64,000 nucleotides of DNA from RI-231 sp041394905 (lineage in GTDB: Bacteria > Acidobacteriota > Terriglobia > Bryobacterales > UBA6623): positions 62,001 to 126,000 of the forward strand of contig JAWKHJ010000004.1 in NCBI GenBank assembly GCA_041394905.1. Direction: 5' to 3'. The position numbers and the translations under genes were made by a program. Of the stretch, positions 29,697 through 38,574 are shown one piece after another. Under the pieces are notes generated by a model that did no database searches, was not told the origin of the DNA, and worked only from the letters and a program-made list of their open reading frames with translations. Numbering within the stretch: position 1 is the first letter of the stretch; the number at the start of each line of letters is the position of its first letter.

Positions 29697-30972
29697 CCTC
29701 GATTGCCCGCTTTCTTGCGGTCGCGGCTCTAGCATGCTCCCTGCACGCGCAGACGACGCTGATCCGCAACGCCACGGTGATGACCGTCTCGAACGGAACA
29801 CTCGAAGGGGCGTCCGTGCTCATCCGCGACGGCAAGATCGCCGCGTGGGGAAAGACGTCACAGCGCCGCCGGATGCGACCGTGATCGATGCGACGGGCAA
29901 GTTTCTCACTCCCGGCGTCATCGACTGCCACTCGCACATCGCCGCCGATTCGATCAACGAAGGCTCCGTGCCGGTCTCGTCGATGGTCTCGATGGAGGAC
30001 GTGCTCGACCCCGAGGACATCTCGATCTACCGCGCGCTTGCGGGCGGCGTCACTACGGCCAACATCCTGCATGGCAGCGCCAACCCGATCGGCGGAAAGT
30101 GCGTTGTGCTCAAGCTGCGTTGGGGAAAGACGGCCGAGCAGATGCTCTTCGAGGGCGCCAAGCCCGGCATCAAGTTCGCCCTCGGCGAAAACCCCAAACG
30201 CAAGGGCAAGGCGATCCATCCGCTTACCCGCCAAGGCGTCAACGACGTCATTCGCGACGCCTTCCTGCGGGCGAAGGCCTACCAAGCGGAATGGCGGACC
30301 TACGAATCCGAAAAGACGCGAGGCAAGCGCGCGATCCCGCCCCGGCGCGACCTCGAGCTCGAACCGCTGGTCGAAATCCTCGAGAACAAACGACTCGTCC
30401 ACGCCCACTGCTATCGCGCCGACGAGATTCTCGCGCTGATCCGCTTGGCCGACGAGATCGGCTTCAAGATCCGCACGCTGCAACATGTGCTCGAGGGCTA
30501 CAAGGTTGCGCCGGAGATCGCCGCCCACGGCGCCGGCGCCTCTACGTTCTCTGACTGGTGGGCGTACAAGGTGGAGGCGAATGATGCCATCCCCTACAAC
30601 GCCGCGCTGATGACGCGCGCCGGCGTGCTGGTCTCGATCAACTCTGACTCCGCCGAAGAGATCCGCCACCTGCCGCAAGAGGCCGCCAAGACCATGAAGT
30701 GGGGCGGGCTGAGCCGCGACGAGGCGCTCGCGCTCGTCACGCTCAACCCGGCCAAGCAACTGATGATCGACGACCGCGTCGGGTCGATCGAGAAGGGCAA
30801 GGACGCCGACCTCGCGCTCTGGGACGGCGACCCGCTCAGCATGTATTCGAAGACCCTGATGACCTTCGTTGACGGCAAGATCTTTTTCGACCGCGCGCAG
30901 GATGAGCAGCGCCGCATCGAGGTCGCGCAGAAAAAGGCGGCTTTGTCCGAAAAAGAGGAGACCAAGCCATGA
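29693..30972 (+). CDS. secreted amidohydrolase with intact metal site, middle gene of operon (one frame break)
   Basis: GTG start 29693 in a GTGA overlap; signal peptide MTSIARFLAVAALACSLHAQ. The frame changes near 29865, linking IRDGKIAAWGK to APPDATVIDATGKFL. The catalytic ligands are present: GVIDCHSHIAADS (H-x-H), VHAHCYRADE, RTLQHVLEGY and VLVSINSDSAEE (aspartate). KCVVLKLRWGK and the C-terminal GSIEKGKDADLALWDGDPL complete the family. About 426 residues. It is flanked by two ligand-less relatives in overlapping frames, so the three products are probably made in equal amounts and may form one complex. The C-terminus is a charged helix (EQRRIEVAQKKAALSEKEE). Confidence 0.87.
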
Positions 30973-32234
30973 GCGCCCTTCTCCGCTCGCTAGCCCTGGT
31001 CTGCATCGGCTCGGCGTTGTCGGCCCAGACCACGCTGATCCGCAACGCAACCGTCCACACCCTCGCCGGCGAACCCATCGAGAAGGGCGCCGTGTTGATC
31101 CAGGACGGCAAGATCGCGGGCGTCGGCCGCAACCTAAAGGCTCCCAAGGGCGCCACCGTCATCGATGCCGCCGGCAAGCACCTCTACCCCGGCATGTTCG
31201 ACGCCTTCACGCAAGTCGGGCTCGTCGAGATTACCGCCGTCGACGTGACCGGAGACCGCACCGAGCGCGGGGACTTCAACCCGCAGATGCGCACCGCCAT
31301 TGCCATCCACCCGGCGAGCGAGCACATCCCCGTCACACGCGCCAACGGCGTCACTCACACGCTGAGCGCCATGCGCGGCGGCATCTTCTCCGGCCGTGCG
31401 GCGATCGTCAACATGGACGGCTGGACGTGGGAGGAGATGGCGATCGAAGCCGACGGCCCCCTCGTTGTCGAGTGGCCCGTCATCCGCGTGTACCCCGAAG
31501 ACGCGCCGAGCGACCGCCCCAAGACGTTCGAGAAGGCGCGCGAGGAATACGACAAGAAGGTCCGAGAAATCGCCGAGTGGATCGAGTCCGCGCGCCACTA
31601 CGCGCAAGCGAAGAAGGCCGGCGCGGCGGTGAACCGCAAGCTCGAAGCGCTGCTGCCGCTGATCGAAGGCCGCCAGCCGATGATCGTAGTCGCCGAGCGC
31701 GCGCGCACCATCCGCAACGCCGTCGAGTTCGCGGCGGCGCACGACCTGAAGATGATCCTGGCCGGCGGACTGGAGGCGGCGAAGGAGAGCGCTTTGCTCA
31801 AAGAGCACGCCATCCCGGTGCTGCTTGGTCCAACGCAGCAGACCGTGCCGGATGAAGACGACCCCTACGACGAGCTCTTCGCGCAGCCGGGCGAGCTCTC
31901 CCGCGCTGGCGTGCCCTTCGCCATTACCTCCGAGCAGTATTACCTCTCGCGCACGCTGCCCTACGAAGCAGCCGGAGCTGTCCCCTTCGGCCTGCCGAAG
32001 GACGAGGCGCTCAAGGCCGTCACGCTCTATCCGGCGCAAATCCTCGGCCTAGGCGACAAGCTCGGCTCGATCGAGGAAGGCAAAATCGCGAACCTGATCC
32101 TGACCAACGGCGACCCGCTCGAAATCCAAACCGACGTCGAACGCGTCTTCATCAACGGCCACGAGGTCTCGACTGACAACAAGCAACGCGACCTCTACGA
32201 AAAATACTTGGCTCGGCCCAAGCCGACGCCCTGA
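30969..32234 (+). CDS. amidohydrolase-fold protein lacking metal ligands, third of operon
   Basis: ATG 30969 overlaps the previous TGA (ATGA). Signal peptide MSALLRSLALVCIGSALSAQ; 421 residues, no break. The fold markers are clear (PIEKGAVLIQDGKIAGVG, GSIEEGKIANLILTNGDPL), but the metal site is lost: LYPGMFDAFTQVGLVE in place of H-x-H, MIVVAERARTI and MILAGGLEAA where the next histidines belong, and PFAITSEQYY in place of the aspartate block. The loss at every position argues against a sequencing error. It contains the conserved GVTHTLSAMRGGIFSGRAA segment seen in related ligand-less members. A structural or substrate-gating role beside the middle gene product is an inference. Confidence 0.87.
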   Translation: MSALLRSLALVCIGSALSAQTTLIRNATVHTLAGEPIEKGAVLIQDGKIAGVGRNLKAPKGATVIDAAGKHLYPGMFDAFTQVGLVEITAVDVTGDRTERGDFNPQMRTAIAIHPASEHIPVTRANGVTHTLSAMRGGIFSGRAAIVNMDGWTWEEMAIEADGPLVVEWPVIRVYPEDAPSDRPKTFEKAREEYDKKVREIAEWIESARHYAQAKKAGAAVNRKLEALLPLIEGRQPMIVVAERARTIRNAVEFAAAHDLKMILAGGLEAAKESALLKEHAIPVLLGPTQQTVPDEDDPYDELFAQPGELSRAGVPFAITSEQYYLSRTLPYEAAGAVPFGLPKDEALKAVTLYPAQILGLGDKLGSIEEGKIANLILTNGDPLEIQTDVERVFINGHEVSTDNKQRDLYEKYLARPKPTP

Positions 32235-32240
32235 GCACGA

Positions 32241-32981
32241 TCAGACATCCATGCGCGACACGGCATCGTTGTCTTCCTCGCCCTTCATCCATCCATAGAG
32301 CAGCGCCGTCACCACCGTGGGGTATGCCGCCAGCAACAGCAAACGCGACCAGTCCACGGCGAAGGCTAACACCGGCGTCTCAAGCAGCGCATCGTAATCC
32401 ACTCCGAACGTAAACAGCACGCTCGCGAGCAGAAACGGCCCAATGGCGAGAAAGATGTTTACCGGCGATTGGCGCGAGAGCTCCCAGGAGCGCTGGATCG
32501 CCGGGCGCTCCGGCTCATAGAGCGCGCACGCATCCGCAAGCGAGAACTTGACCAGCAGGTACAAAGCGGGCACGACCAGCGCCAGCAACCCAGCCGTAAA
32601 CGCGAGCGACGTCACGTAGAGCACGCCCGCCAAGCGCAGCCAGCGCGGCGCCATCCAACGCAGGCTCTCCAGAGTGCGCGGCCACTGACCCTGGCTCAGC
32701 CTGCGCGCCACCCCGTAGAAGATCGGCCCTGTCAGCCAGGCGTAGAAGAACGAGCTCAGCCCGATGTCGAGCGGAATTGTGAGCAGACTGTTCCATCCCT
32801 GCATCGCCGTCTCCGCCACGAGCGTTACCGCCGACGCCGGCACACCCACTAGCAGCATCACGCCGAAGATGAAGTCGAAGCCCTCGAAGAACAGCGCCCC
32901 CGCGCGCACCCACAGCGACAAGACGCTATCGAAGCCCTCGCGCGGCGGCCGCGGCAATGTCCAGAACGAGTCGGTCTCCAT
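32241..32981 (-). CDS. integral membrane protein of unknown function
   Basis: A 246-residue protein with about six hydrophobic spans (for example FIFGVMLLVGVPASAVTLV, LAFTAGLLALVVPALYLLV, IFLAIGPFLLASVLF, LLLLAAYPTVVTALLYGW). The middle motif LADACALYEPERPAIQRSWELSR resembles the repeats of glycerophosphodiesterase membrane-domain-like proteins. No catalytic residues are evident. It starts 12 nt after the stop of the ABC permease gene on the same strand and may be co-transcribed with it. Confidence 0.7.
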   Translation of the reverse strand: METDSFWTLPRPPREGFDSVLSLWVRAGALFFEGFDFIFGVMLLVGVPASAVTLVAETAMQGWNSLLTIPLDIGLSSFFYAWLTGPIFYGVARRLSQGQWPRTLESLRWMAPRWLRLAGVLYVTSLAFTAGLLALVVPALYLLVKFSLADACALYEPERPAIQRSWELSRQSPVNIFLAIGPFLLASVLFTFGVDYDALLETPVLAFAVDWSRLLLLAAYPTVVTALLYGWMKGEEDNDAVSRMDV

Positions 32982-32993
32982 CGGCGTCCCGGG

Positions 32994-33935
32994 CTAAGAA
33001 GCGAAGCGCCGTTTGCGCGCCTCGTCCAGGGCCACTGCCAGGATGATGATTGCGCCGATGATGGCTTGCTGCAGGTATGGGTTGATGCCGAGCAGATCGC
33101 TGCCGTTGGCAAGCAATCCCATGATGAAGGCGCCGATCAACGTGCCGATCACGCTTCCCTCGCCGCCGGTCAGGCTGCCCCCGCCGATCACGACCGCCGC
33201 GATCACCTGCAGCTCATAGGCCTGCCCCGCCGTCGGCTGGCCCGTCATCAGCCGCGAGCACTCGATCATTGCAGCCAGCCCGCACAGCATGCCTGAGATC
33301 GCATACACCGCGATCGTATAGCGGCTGACTGGAATGCCCGCATAGACGGCGGCATGCACGTTGCTGCCGATCGCGTAGGTGTAGCGGCCGAGCTTGGTCT
33401 GGTGCAGGATGACGTGCGTAATCACCGCGCACACGATCAAGATCAGGAGCGCCACCGGAATACCGACGATCGTCCCCTCGCCCAGGTAGGCCAAGTCCTT
33501 CGGCAAATTCGTCACCGGCAGGCCGCCCGAGATGATCAAGGTGACGCCGCGCGCGATGCCCAGCGTGCCGAGCGTGACGATGAAAGGCGGAATTTTCAGC
33601 CACGTCGTGAAGAAGCCGTTGACGAAACCCCAACCCAGCCCGCAAAGCAGCGCCACCGCGATCCCCGCGAACACCGATCCGGTCGACACCATCGCCATCG
33701 ACCCCACCACGCCCGCGAACGCCAAGATCGCGCCGACGGACAGGTCGATGCCGCCCGAGACGATCACCAACGTCATGCCCAGCGCCATGATGTTGATCAC
33801 AGCCGTCTGGCGCACCACGCTCGACAGGTTTGTCGCCGTCAAAAAGTACGGAGAGGCGATCGAGAGGAAGACGAACAGTGCAATCAAGCTGAAGAACGGG
33901 AGCAGCTTTTGCAGCATTCCGGACTGAAGTTTCAT
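32994..33935 (-). CDS. ribose-type sugar ABC transporter permease
   Basis: A 313-residue BPD_transp_2 (RbsC-like) permease. Start ATG 33935 is in a 4-nt overlap with the ATPase stop. Marker segments: TAVINIMALGMTLVIVSGGIDLSVGA, GFVNGFFTTWLKIPPFIVTLGT, KLGRYTYAIGSNVHAAVYAGI and VIGGGSLTGGEGSVIGTLIGA. About nine membrane spans. It forms the transmembrane channel for a sugar together with the ATPase encoded just upstream. No binding protein is encoded beside it; an orphan one lies at 5712-6654. Confidence 0.92.
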   Translation of the reverse strand: MKLQSGMLQKLLPFFSLIALFVFLSIASPYFLTATNLSSVVRQTAVINIMALGMTLVIVSGGIDLSVGAILAFAGVVGSMAMVSTGSVFAGIAVALLCGLGWGFVNGFFTTWLKIPPFIVTLGTLGIARGVTLIISGGLPVTNLPKDLAYLGEGTIVGIPVALLILIVCAVITHVILHQTKLGRYTYAIGSNVHAAVYAGIPVSRYTIAVYAISGMLCGLAAMIECSRLMTGQPTAGQAYELQVIAAVVIGGGSLTGGEGSVIGTLIGAFIMGLLANGSDLLGINPYLQQAIIGAIIILAVALDEARKRRFAS

Positions 33936-35385
33936 TGGCCCACCGCCGCGTAGTGCATGATCTGTTCCTGGGTCGTCGAGCGCGGCAGCTCGGCGACGAT
34001 CTTGCCTTCGCGCATCACCAGGATGCGGTCGGCGACTTGAAGAAGCTCGGGCAGCTCGGAGCTGACCATCACGATCGCCTTGCCCTCGCGGGCCATCTCG
34101 TCCATCAACGAGAAGACCTCGCGCTTGGCGTTCACGTCGATGCCGCGGGTCGGCTCGTCGAAGAGCACGACTTTGGTATCGCGATACAGCCACTTGGCGA
34201 TGACGATTTTCTGCTGGTTGCCGCCAGAGAGCTTGCCGGCGCGCTGCTCCGGCCCGGAGGCGCGGATGCGCAGTCGTTCGATGTAGCGCTCCGCGACTTG
34301 TTTCTCTTCCGCGGCTTGCACGAAGCCGCTCCGTGTCACACCGTCCAGGTGCGCCAACGTCACGTTGGGGCGAATGGGCAACGCCAGAGCGAGACCCGTG
34401 CGCTGGCGGTCTTCGGTGATCAGCGCGATCCCAGCATCGACGGCTTGGCGCGGCGAACGGATCGAGACCGGCCGACCCTCGACGCGGATCTCGCCCTCGT
34501 CCGCGGGCGTGATGCCGAACAAGGTCTGGCAGAGCTCCGTACGGCCGGCGCCCATCAGGCCCGCAATGCCCACGATCTCGCCCGCGCGCACCTCGAACTT
34601 CGCGCCCGGCAAATCGACCGCGAGGGTTTCCGCGCCTGGCGGGACCGGCTCGCGCTCGTAGATGTGCTCCACGTTGCGGCCCACCATGTGGTGCACGATG
34701 CCGGCCATGTCGATCTCGGAATACGGGCAGGAATGGACCGTCTCGCCGTCGCGCAAGATCGTGACGTGGTCGGCAATCTCCTCGAGCTCAACCAGCCGGT
34801 GCGTGATGTACAGGATCGCGACGCCGCGCTCACGCAGTTGCTTGACGATGCGGAAGACCTCGACGGTCTCCGAATCCGAGAGCGACGAAGTCGGCTCGTC
34901 GAAGATGATCAGGCTCGACGAGCCGTGCAGCGCACGTACGATCTCGACGAGTTGCTTTGCGCCGGGCTCAGCCGTTCCACGCGCCAGTCGGCCTGCAACG
35001 GGAAGCGGTGCTCTTCGATGAGCTTCCGCGTCTCGGCGAGCATCGTTTTCTGGTCGAGCAGCGGGCCGGAGAGCGTTTCCTGGCCGAGGAAGACGTTCTC
35101 GGCGACGGTCAGAGCGGCGCGAGCAGCGACTCCTGGTGCACCATCGAGATACCGACGGCGTGGGCTTCCTTAGGGCTCGCAAAATCAACGACTTCGCCGC
35201 GCCAGCGCATCGAGCCGCCATCGCGGCGCTGCATGCCGGCGATGATCTTCATCATCGTCGACTTGCCGGCCCCGTTCTCGCCCAGCAAGGCGTGAACCTG
35301 GCCGGAATCGGCATGCAAATCTCCCCGGCGCAGCGCATGCACGCCGCCGAATCGCTTTTCGATTCCGTCGAGCCTCGAGCAGCAT
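33932..35385 (-). CDS. sugar ABC transporter ATP-binding protein, two nucleotide-binding domains (frame breaks)
   Basis: RbsA-like, about 485 residues when read through. The start MLLEAR at 35385 shifts near 35370 to GIEKRFGGVHALRRGDL. The first domain has Walker A GENGAGKST and, after breaks near 35115 and 34975, Walker B LIIFDEPTSSLS; the ABC signature of this half falls in the damaged stretch. The second domain is clean: signature LSGGNQQKIVIAKWL, Walker B VVLFDEPTRGIDV, and the H-loop replaced by VMVSSELPELL, as is normal in this family's second half. It lacks a canonical Walker A lysine in that half (GLMGAGRTEL), also normal. It powers the permease encoded downstream. Confidence 0.88.
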
Positions 35386-35415
35386 GGGTCGGAGCGATTG
35401 AGGGTAGCACGGTTG

Positions 35416-35487
35416 GTCCGTTGCCCGTGGCCTCTGGCCCGTCAACCGTGGTTCGTCGAGTCGCGGAACCGGCCACGGGCAACGGAC
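35416..35487. repeat. 17-bp perfect inverted repeat between dehydrogenase and ABC ATPase genes
   Basis: GTCCGTTGCCCGTGGCC (35416-35432) is matched by GGCCACGGGCAACGGAC (35471-35487). The 38-nt loop holds an inner AACC/GGTT pair. It fills most of the 108-nt gap between the two genes. It could be an intergenic palindromic repeat or a strong mRNA hairpin that separates expression of the genes. Confidence 0.6.
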
Positions 35488-35493
35488 GACGGA

Positions 35494-36529
35494 TCAAATT
35501 CCTCGAATTCCCAGGGCTTGATCACCCCGTCCGAGTAATCCCCCCATCGTCGCGAACGCCTTGCCGCCCTCTTCGAGCGAAAACTTGTGCGAGAGGATCA
35601 TCTCCGGAGTCACCTTGCCGGCCTCGATCAGATGCAGCGCCTCATGGTCGTTGCCGTTGTTGCGCTTCTGCACCTTGATCGTGACTTCGGCGTGCAGCGC
35701 CGGCCAAAACTCGACCGCCGTCAGCGGCTCGGACGGGATGCCGATCACCACGATCCGGGCGCCGGGCCGCGCCGAGCGGATCGAGGCGTTGATCGACGCC
35801 GGCTTGCCCGCCGCGTCGAAGATCACGCGCGCCCTTGCCCGTCACGTCCATCACGGCATCGACCATCGACTCTTTCGAGACGTCGACAACTTGATCCGCG
35901 CCCAGCTCCGTCGCGCGCTTGAGCCGGTGCGGAATCTTGTCGCCGCAAATCACCTTCGACGCGCCGGCCAGCTTCGCCATCTTCACCGCCAGCAGCCCGA
36001 TCGGCCCGGCGCCCATCACGGCCACCGTCTCATCGAACCGCAGATCGGCCAGCTCGAGCGAATGCAGCAACACGGCCACCGGCTCGATCACAGCCGCAGT
36101 ATCGAAGCCCATCGTTTGCGGAATCTTCAGCGCGTTCTCCGCCGGCATCGTGGCGTATTCGCGCAACAGCCCCGGCAGCTGCGTGCCGCCCATGAAGACG
36201 ACGTTCTCGCAGCGATTGCGGAACCCCGTGCGGCAGAATTCGCACTTGCCGCACGCGATCGCCGGCTCTACCGCCACGCGGTCGCCAACCTTCAGGCTCT
36301 CGACGCCCTTGCCCACCGAGACGACCTCTCCGGCGGGCTCGTGGCCCAAGACCATCGGGTAGGTTGCGGGCGTACCGGCGCAGCTCGCCTCCAGGTACTG
36401 ATGCATGTCGCTGCCGCACACGCCGCAGGAACGCAGCCGCACGGTGACCTCGCCCGGCCCCGGATCGGGCGGATCCGGCATGGTGTGGACTTCCATCTCA
36501 CGAGGAGCGACGAGCTGCAGGGCTTTCAT
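35494..36529 (-). CDS. zinc-dependent alcohol/polyol dehydrogenase (one frame break)
   Basis: Medium-chain dehydrogenase of about 345 residues. Catalytic zinc region RSCGVCGSDMHQY and GHEPAGEVV; structural zinc cysteines in CGKCEFCRTGFRNRCEN; Rossmann loop VAVMGAGPIGLLAVKMA. Near 35835 the frame changes after VMDVTGKGA, continuing VIFDAAGKPASINASIRS to the end (GLLGRGDQALGIRGI). The overall pattern is closest to sorbitol/threonine-type dehydrogenases, fitting sugar metabolism with the downstream ABC genes. A TACAAT box 9 nt before the ATG gives it its own promoter inside the end of selB. Confidence 0.87.
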
Positions 36530-36538
36530 GAACTCTCG

Positions 36539-36544
36539 ATTGTA
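36539..36544 (-). promoter_or_regulatory. -10-like hexamer TACAAT before dehydrogenase gene
   Basis: TACAAT on the minus strand (within TATACAAT), 9 nt before ATG 36529. It lies just upstream of, and outside, the selB coding end. Confidence 0.5.
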
Positions 36545-36554
36545 TATCCGCGCG

Positions 36555-38465
36555 CTAGTTGATCACGCGCGCATCGCCGTCGCGGCGCGTAATCCGCGCG
36601 CGGTCCAGATATTCGAGCAGCGGAATGGCGTACTTGCGGCTCACCCCGGAGAGCTCCTTGAACTCGGGAACCGTCAGGCGTGGGTCTTGCGCCTTGCGTT
36701 CGGCCAGCTTCGCGAGCAACCCCTGCAATGCGTCGCGGTGGAAGACCAGGTCCACGCTGATACGCACCAGCAGCCCCTCGCGTAGCAAGGCGCCGAGCAA
36801 GCGCTGCGCGCGCTTGGCGTCGACGGGCAAGGTTGGCAGGAAGGCCTTCAAGGTCGGAACCTCGAGCCCCGCCTCGGCAAACGCGTTCACCATCGCATTG
36901 CGCGCCTTCTCTTCTTCGGCGTCCATCTGGATGCTGTGGGTCGCCAGCCGCAGCAGCTCGCCATCCTCGGCGACCTTCTTGGCTTTGACCAACGAGGCGA
37001 TCACGTATTCGACGAACGCCTCGGGCGCGGCGGCGAAAGGGCCGCTGTGGACCGCGCCGCGCGGCTTGCCCGCGAGCAGCGGGTTCGCCTTGTGGAAGGC
37101 CGCCAGGTCGTCGAGTAGTTTTTTTTGGGCGACGGCCAAGCGCTCGCGGTGCACAAGCGCCAACGGGGCCTCTCGCACCACCAGCAGGCCGCCCGCCGCC
37201 GCGCGGATGTCCGCCTCGAGGGCCCCGGTTCGCCGCACCACGTCGGTGGCTTCGAGCCGATCGCGGACCGTAAGCGCCAGATTGTCCAGGATCTTTGCCA
37301 GGTCGCCGCTCGCGAACGCCCGCAAGCGCGCCATGCGCACGGCGTAGGCCTCCCGGTGTGGTGGATGCGGATCGAGCACGCGTCCGCCGCCGATCGTCGT
37401 GACGGGCGAAAAGCGCCGGATGACAAAGCGGTCCCCGCTGACGGCCAGAGCCGGCTCTTTGAGGCGTACGCGCGCGAATGCCCGTCCACCCGGGGCGAGC
37501 GAGCGGATGCGCTGGCCCGTTTCTTCCGAGCGCTCGAGCAGCAGCGCCTTACCCTCGATCTCGGCCGCGCCGATGTGGAAGTGCACCGGCGAGCCGTGCT
37601 TGAGCGCCGGGGCGGAAGGGAGCAAGTCGAGCTCGCAGTCCAAATCCGTCGACGGCTCGAAGACGCCTGGCTCGCTCAGCGTCATCCCGCGCGCGAGCTC
37701 TGACGCGTCGATGCCCGCCAGATTGACCGCCGTGCGGCTGCCAGCATCTGCCCGCGCCACCTTTTCGCCGTGGCGCTGCAGCCCACGCACGCGCACGCGC
37801 CGCCCCAGCGGATGAACCTCCACTTCGTCTTCAAGCGAAACCGCGCCCGCAACCAATGTGCCGGTCACCACCGAGCCGAAGCCCTTGATGACGAACGAGC
37901 GGTCGACGGGCAACCGGAACCGCGACCGCGCCGATTTCGCCGTCACCTCGCGCGCAGCGTCGGCCAGGGCCGCGCGCAATTCTTCGAGCCCCGCGCCCGT
38001 CTTCGCGCTCACCGCCACGATCGGCGCCCCTTCCAAGAACGAGCCTTCGACGAACTCCTGCGCCTCCAAGCGCACCAGCTCGACTAGATCCGGCTCCACC
38101 AGATCAGCCTTGGTCAAGGCAACGACGCCGCGCCGCACGCCGAGTAGGCGGCAGATGTCGAAATGCTCACGCGTCTGCGGCATGATCGACTCGTCCGCCG
38201 CGATCACGAACAAGACGACGTCAATGCCCGACGCCCCGGCCAGCATGTTGCGCACGAAGCGCTCGTGTCCGGGCACGTCGATGAAGCCGGCGCGCAGGCC
38301 GTCGTCCAGGTCCAGGTCTGCGAAGCCGAGATCGATGGTGATCCCGCGACGGCGCTCCTCTTCCCAGCGGTCGGCGTTGACGCCGGTCAGCGCCTCGACG
38401 AGAGCGGTCTTACCGTGATCGATGTGGCCGGCCGTGCCGACGATGACATGTTTGGAGGCGCCCAA
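36555..38465 (-). CDS. selB: selenocysteine-specific translation elongation factor SelB
   Basis: A 636-residue GTPase that delivers selenocysteyl-tRNA to the ribosome at recoded UGA codons. G1 GTAGHIDHGKTAL, G2-region RRRGITIDLGFADL, G3 DVPGHERF, G4 LTKADL, then the EF-Tu-like beta domains (VIKGFGSVVTGTLV) and the C-terminal winged-helix repeats that bind the SECIS hairpin, ending with KELSGVSRKYAIPLLEYLDR. Length is normal. The start is TTG 38465, the only in-frame start close before HVIVGTAGH. No selA, selD or tRNA-Sec is seen in the window, and no obvious selenoprotein gene. Confidence 0.95.
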   Translation of the reverse strand: MGASKHVIVGTAGHIDHGKTALVEALTGVNADRWEEERRRGITIDLGFADLDLDDGLRAGFIDVPGHERFVRNMLAGASGIDVVLFVIAADESIMPQTREHFDICRLLGVRRGVVALTKADLVEPDLVELVRLEAQEFVEGSFLEGAPIVAVSAKTGAGLEELRAALADAAREVTAKSARSRFRLPVDRSFVIKGFGSVVTGTLVAGAVSLEDEVEVHPLGRRVRVRGLQRHGEKVARADAGSRTAVNLAGIDASELARGMTLSEPGVFEPSTDLDCELDLLPSAPALKHGSPVHFHIGAAEIEGKALLLERSEETGQRIRSLAPGGRAFARVRLKEPALAVSGDRFVIRRFSPVTTIGGGRVLDPHPPHREAYAVRMARLRAFASGDLAKILDNLALTVRDRLEATDVVRRTGALEADIRAAAGGLLVVREAPLALVHRERLAVAQKKLLDDLAAFHKANPLLAGKPRGAVHSGPFAAAPEAFVEYVIASLVKAKKVAEDGELLRLATHSIQMDAEEEKARNAMVNAFAEAGLEVPTLKAFLPTLPVDAKRAQRLLGALLREGLLVRISVDLVFHRDALQGLLAKLAERKAQDPRLTVPEFKELSGVSRKYAIPLLEYLDRARITRRDGDARVIN

Positions 38466-38476
38466 CGTAGGGGCCT

Positions 38477-38482
38477 ATTATC
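38477..38482 (-). promoter_or_regulatory. -10-like hexamer GATAAT before selB
   Basis: GATAAT on the minus strand, 11 nt before the TTG start of selB, with no Shine-Dalgarno in between. Confidence 0.45.
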
Positions 38483-38559
38483 GCTGGAAGTCGCGATCGT
38501 ACGCGACGCTGCAATGGAACCGCTACAGGGAGGCGGCAACCGCCGAACGCCGGACCGCG

Positions 38560-38565
38560 TAGCAT
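38560..38565 (+). promoter_or_regulatory. -10-like hexamer TAGCAT before VWA gene
   Basis: TAGCAT lies 9 nt before ATG 38575. Unlike the other cases, the gap also holds a Shine-Dalgarno-like AGAGGGA, so the call is weaker. Confidence 0.35.
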
Positions 38566-38574
38566 GTAGAGGGA

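Noticed and set aside
32241..32981. Membrane protein as a third subunit of the ABC transporter
   Set aside because: Its sequence does not match any permease family; closeness alone does not support the role.
33935..35173. 412-codon plus-strand frame across the ABC ATPase gene
   Set aside because: Antisense to clear Walker and signature motifs; no family features.
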